Part shown: in pieces, positions 6,208-6,648 of the stretch
How positions within the stretch are numbered: position 1 is the stretch's first letter
Layout of the letters: the number at the start of each line of letters is the position of its first letter
Source: Actinomycetota bacterium
GTDB lineage: Bacteria; Actinomycetota; Thermoleophilia; Gaiellales; Gaiellaceae
Direction: 5' to 3'
Length of the DNA: 6,648 bases
Assembly (NCBI GenBank): GCA_003162235.1
Contig: PMMN01000039.1
Coordinates: forward strand, 197-6,844
Notes under the pieces: model-generated
What the model was told of the DNA's origin: nothing
Database searches by the model: none
What the model saw: the letters and a program-made list of their open reading frames with translations, nothing else
Translations under genes and position numbers: made by a program

Positions 6208-6648
6208 ATGCACCCCGTACTCGAAGAGCGGGTGCGCGAGCTGCGCGAGGAGAATCATCACGGCGCGAGCTGGATGGCCAGGCGCGCGCTCGAAGCTCTC
6301 GTCGAGGCCGTAGAGAGCGGCGAAGATCCACTCGAGGCCGGGCGCACTCTCGCCTCGGCGCGAGTATCTCTGGGCGCAATCGCCGGCGCGATCGGACGCG
6401 TCTTGGTGAGCGGAACTCCCGAGCAGGTGATCGCCGAGGCCGAAGCCGTGATCGGCTCGCGCGACCGCGCCGCCAAAGCGATCGCGGTCATGCTCGCTCC
6501 CGAGATCACCGGCACCGTGATGACGCATTCGGCTTCCTGCACCGTGCACGAGGTGCTGACCCACACGCCGCCGGCACGCGCTATCTGCACGATCTCGGAG
6601 CCCGGCGCCGAGGGCCGCCGGCTCGCCGCCCAGCTGAAGGCCGCCGGG
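6208..6648 (+). CDS. IF-2B / ribose-1,5-bisphosphate isomerase-like family protein, N-terminal part
   Basis: An ATG at 6208 opens 147 codons without a stop to the window end; a stop at 6169 in the same frame rules out any earlier ATG or GTG start. The protein reads ENHHGASWMARRALEAL (15-31), which resembles the HGAS-type segment of the eIF-2B alpha/MtnA/ribose-1,5-bisphosphate isomerase superfamily. It continues with GTVMTHSASCTVHEVL (102-117), matching the family's THC/THS strand, and ISEPGAEGRRLAAQLKAAG (129-147), matching the family's ESRP-x-x-EGR segment. The N-terminal half is helical, as in the family. Ser108 stands where isomerases have the catalytic Cys after TH, and Glu131 where the ESRP Arg is expected. 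Members isomerise phosphorylated sugars or bind nucleotides and sugar phosphates as regulators. A GGAG at 6190-6193 lies 14 nt before the ATG, a weak ribosome binding site. Family membership is fairly sure; the reaction is unknown, and the C-terminal half with the catalytic Asp lies outside the window. Confidence 0.85.
   Translation, partial: MHPVLEERVRELREENHHGASWMARRALEALVEAVESGEDPLEAGRTLASARVSLGAIAGAIGRVLVSGTPEQVIAEAEAVIGSRDRAAKAIAVMLAPEITGTVMTHSASCTVHEVLTHTPPARAICTISEPGAEGRRLAAQLKAAG

Noticed and set aside
5900..6500. Frequent GCGATCG-type octamers resembling a dispersed repeat
   Set aside because: They follow from common codon pairs for Ala, Ile, Asp and Arg in GC-rich genes and are neither evenly spaced nor confined to non-coding DNA.
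5284..6564. Minus-strand open frame of 426 codons covering the divergent region
   Set aside because: It overlaps the ATP-grasp gene in another frame and runs antisense through the IF-2B-like gene. Its product is Arg/Ala/Gly-rich without motifs.

Overview
The window is GC-rich and tightly packed, with GTG starts, strong GGAGG-type ribosome binding sites and overlapping genes. Codon and amino-acid use (many Ala, Arg, Gly and Glu residues) fits a high-GC bacterium. The style recalls deep-branching Actinobacteria such as Thermoleophilia, but that placement is an inference, since no phylogenetic marker is present.

The first 6.1 kb hold five genes on the minus strand, read from right to left: an ATP-grasp ligase of unknown substrate (4875-6122), a UPF0104/AglD-type flippase-like membrane protein (3851-4852), a GT2 glycosyltransferase (2916-3854), a large polytopic membrane protein resembling GT-C glycosyltransferases (898-2928), and an O-antigen ligase/Wzy_C-family protein that runs off the left edge (1-803). 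Gaps are 22 bp, an ATGA overlap, a 13-bp overlap with an embedded ribosome binding site, and 94 bp. The first four genes therefore look like one translationally coupled operon. The ligase probably belongs to it, although the 94-bp gap could hold its own promoter.

Together these genes read as part of a cell-surface or exported glycan locus: a cytosolic sugar transfer step (GT2), membrane steps on a lipid-linked sugar (flippase-like protein and GT-C-like protein), and polymerisation or ligation of the glycan outside the membrane (Wzy_C protein). The ATP-grasp enzyme may make or attach a carboxylate/amine building block, but nothing in the sequence names its substrate.

An 85-bp divergent intergenic region (6123-6207) separates the operon from a plus-strand gene (6208 to the right edge). 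That gene encodes the N-terminal part of an IF-2B/ribose-1,5-bisphosphate isomerase-like protein, in which the positions of the usual catalytic Cys and of a conserved Arg appear to be changed. No RNA genes, CRISPR arrays, insertion sequences or convincing terminators were seen. The many other long open frames in this high-GC DNA are shadows of these six genes.
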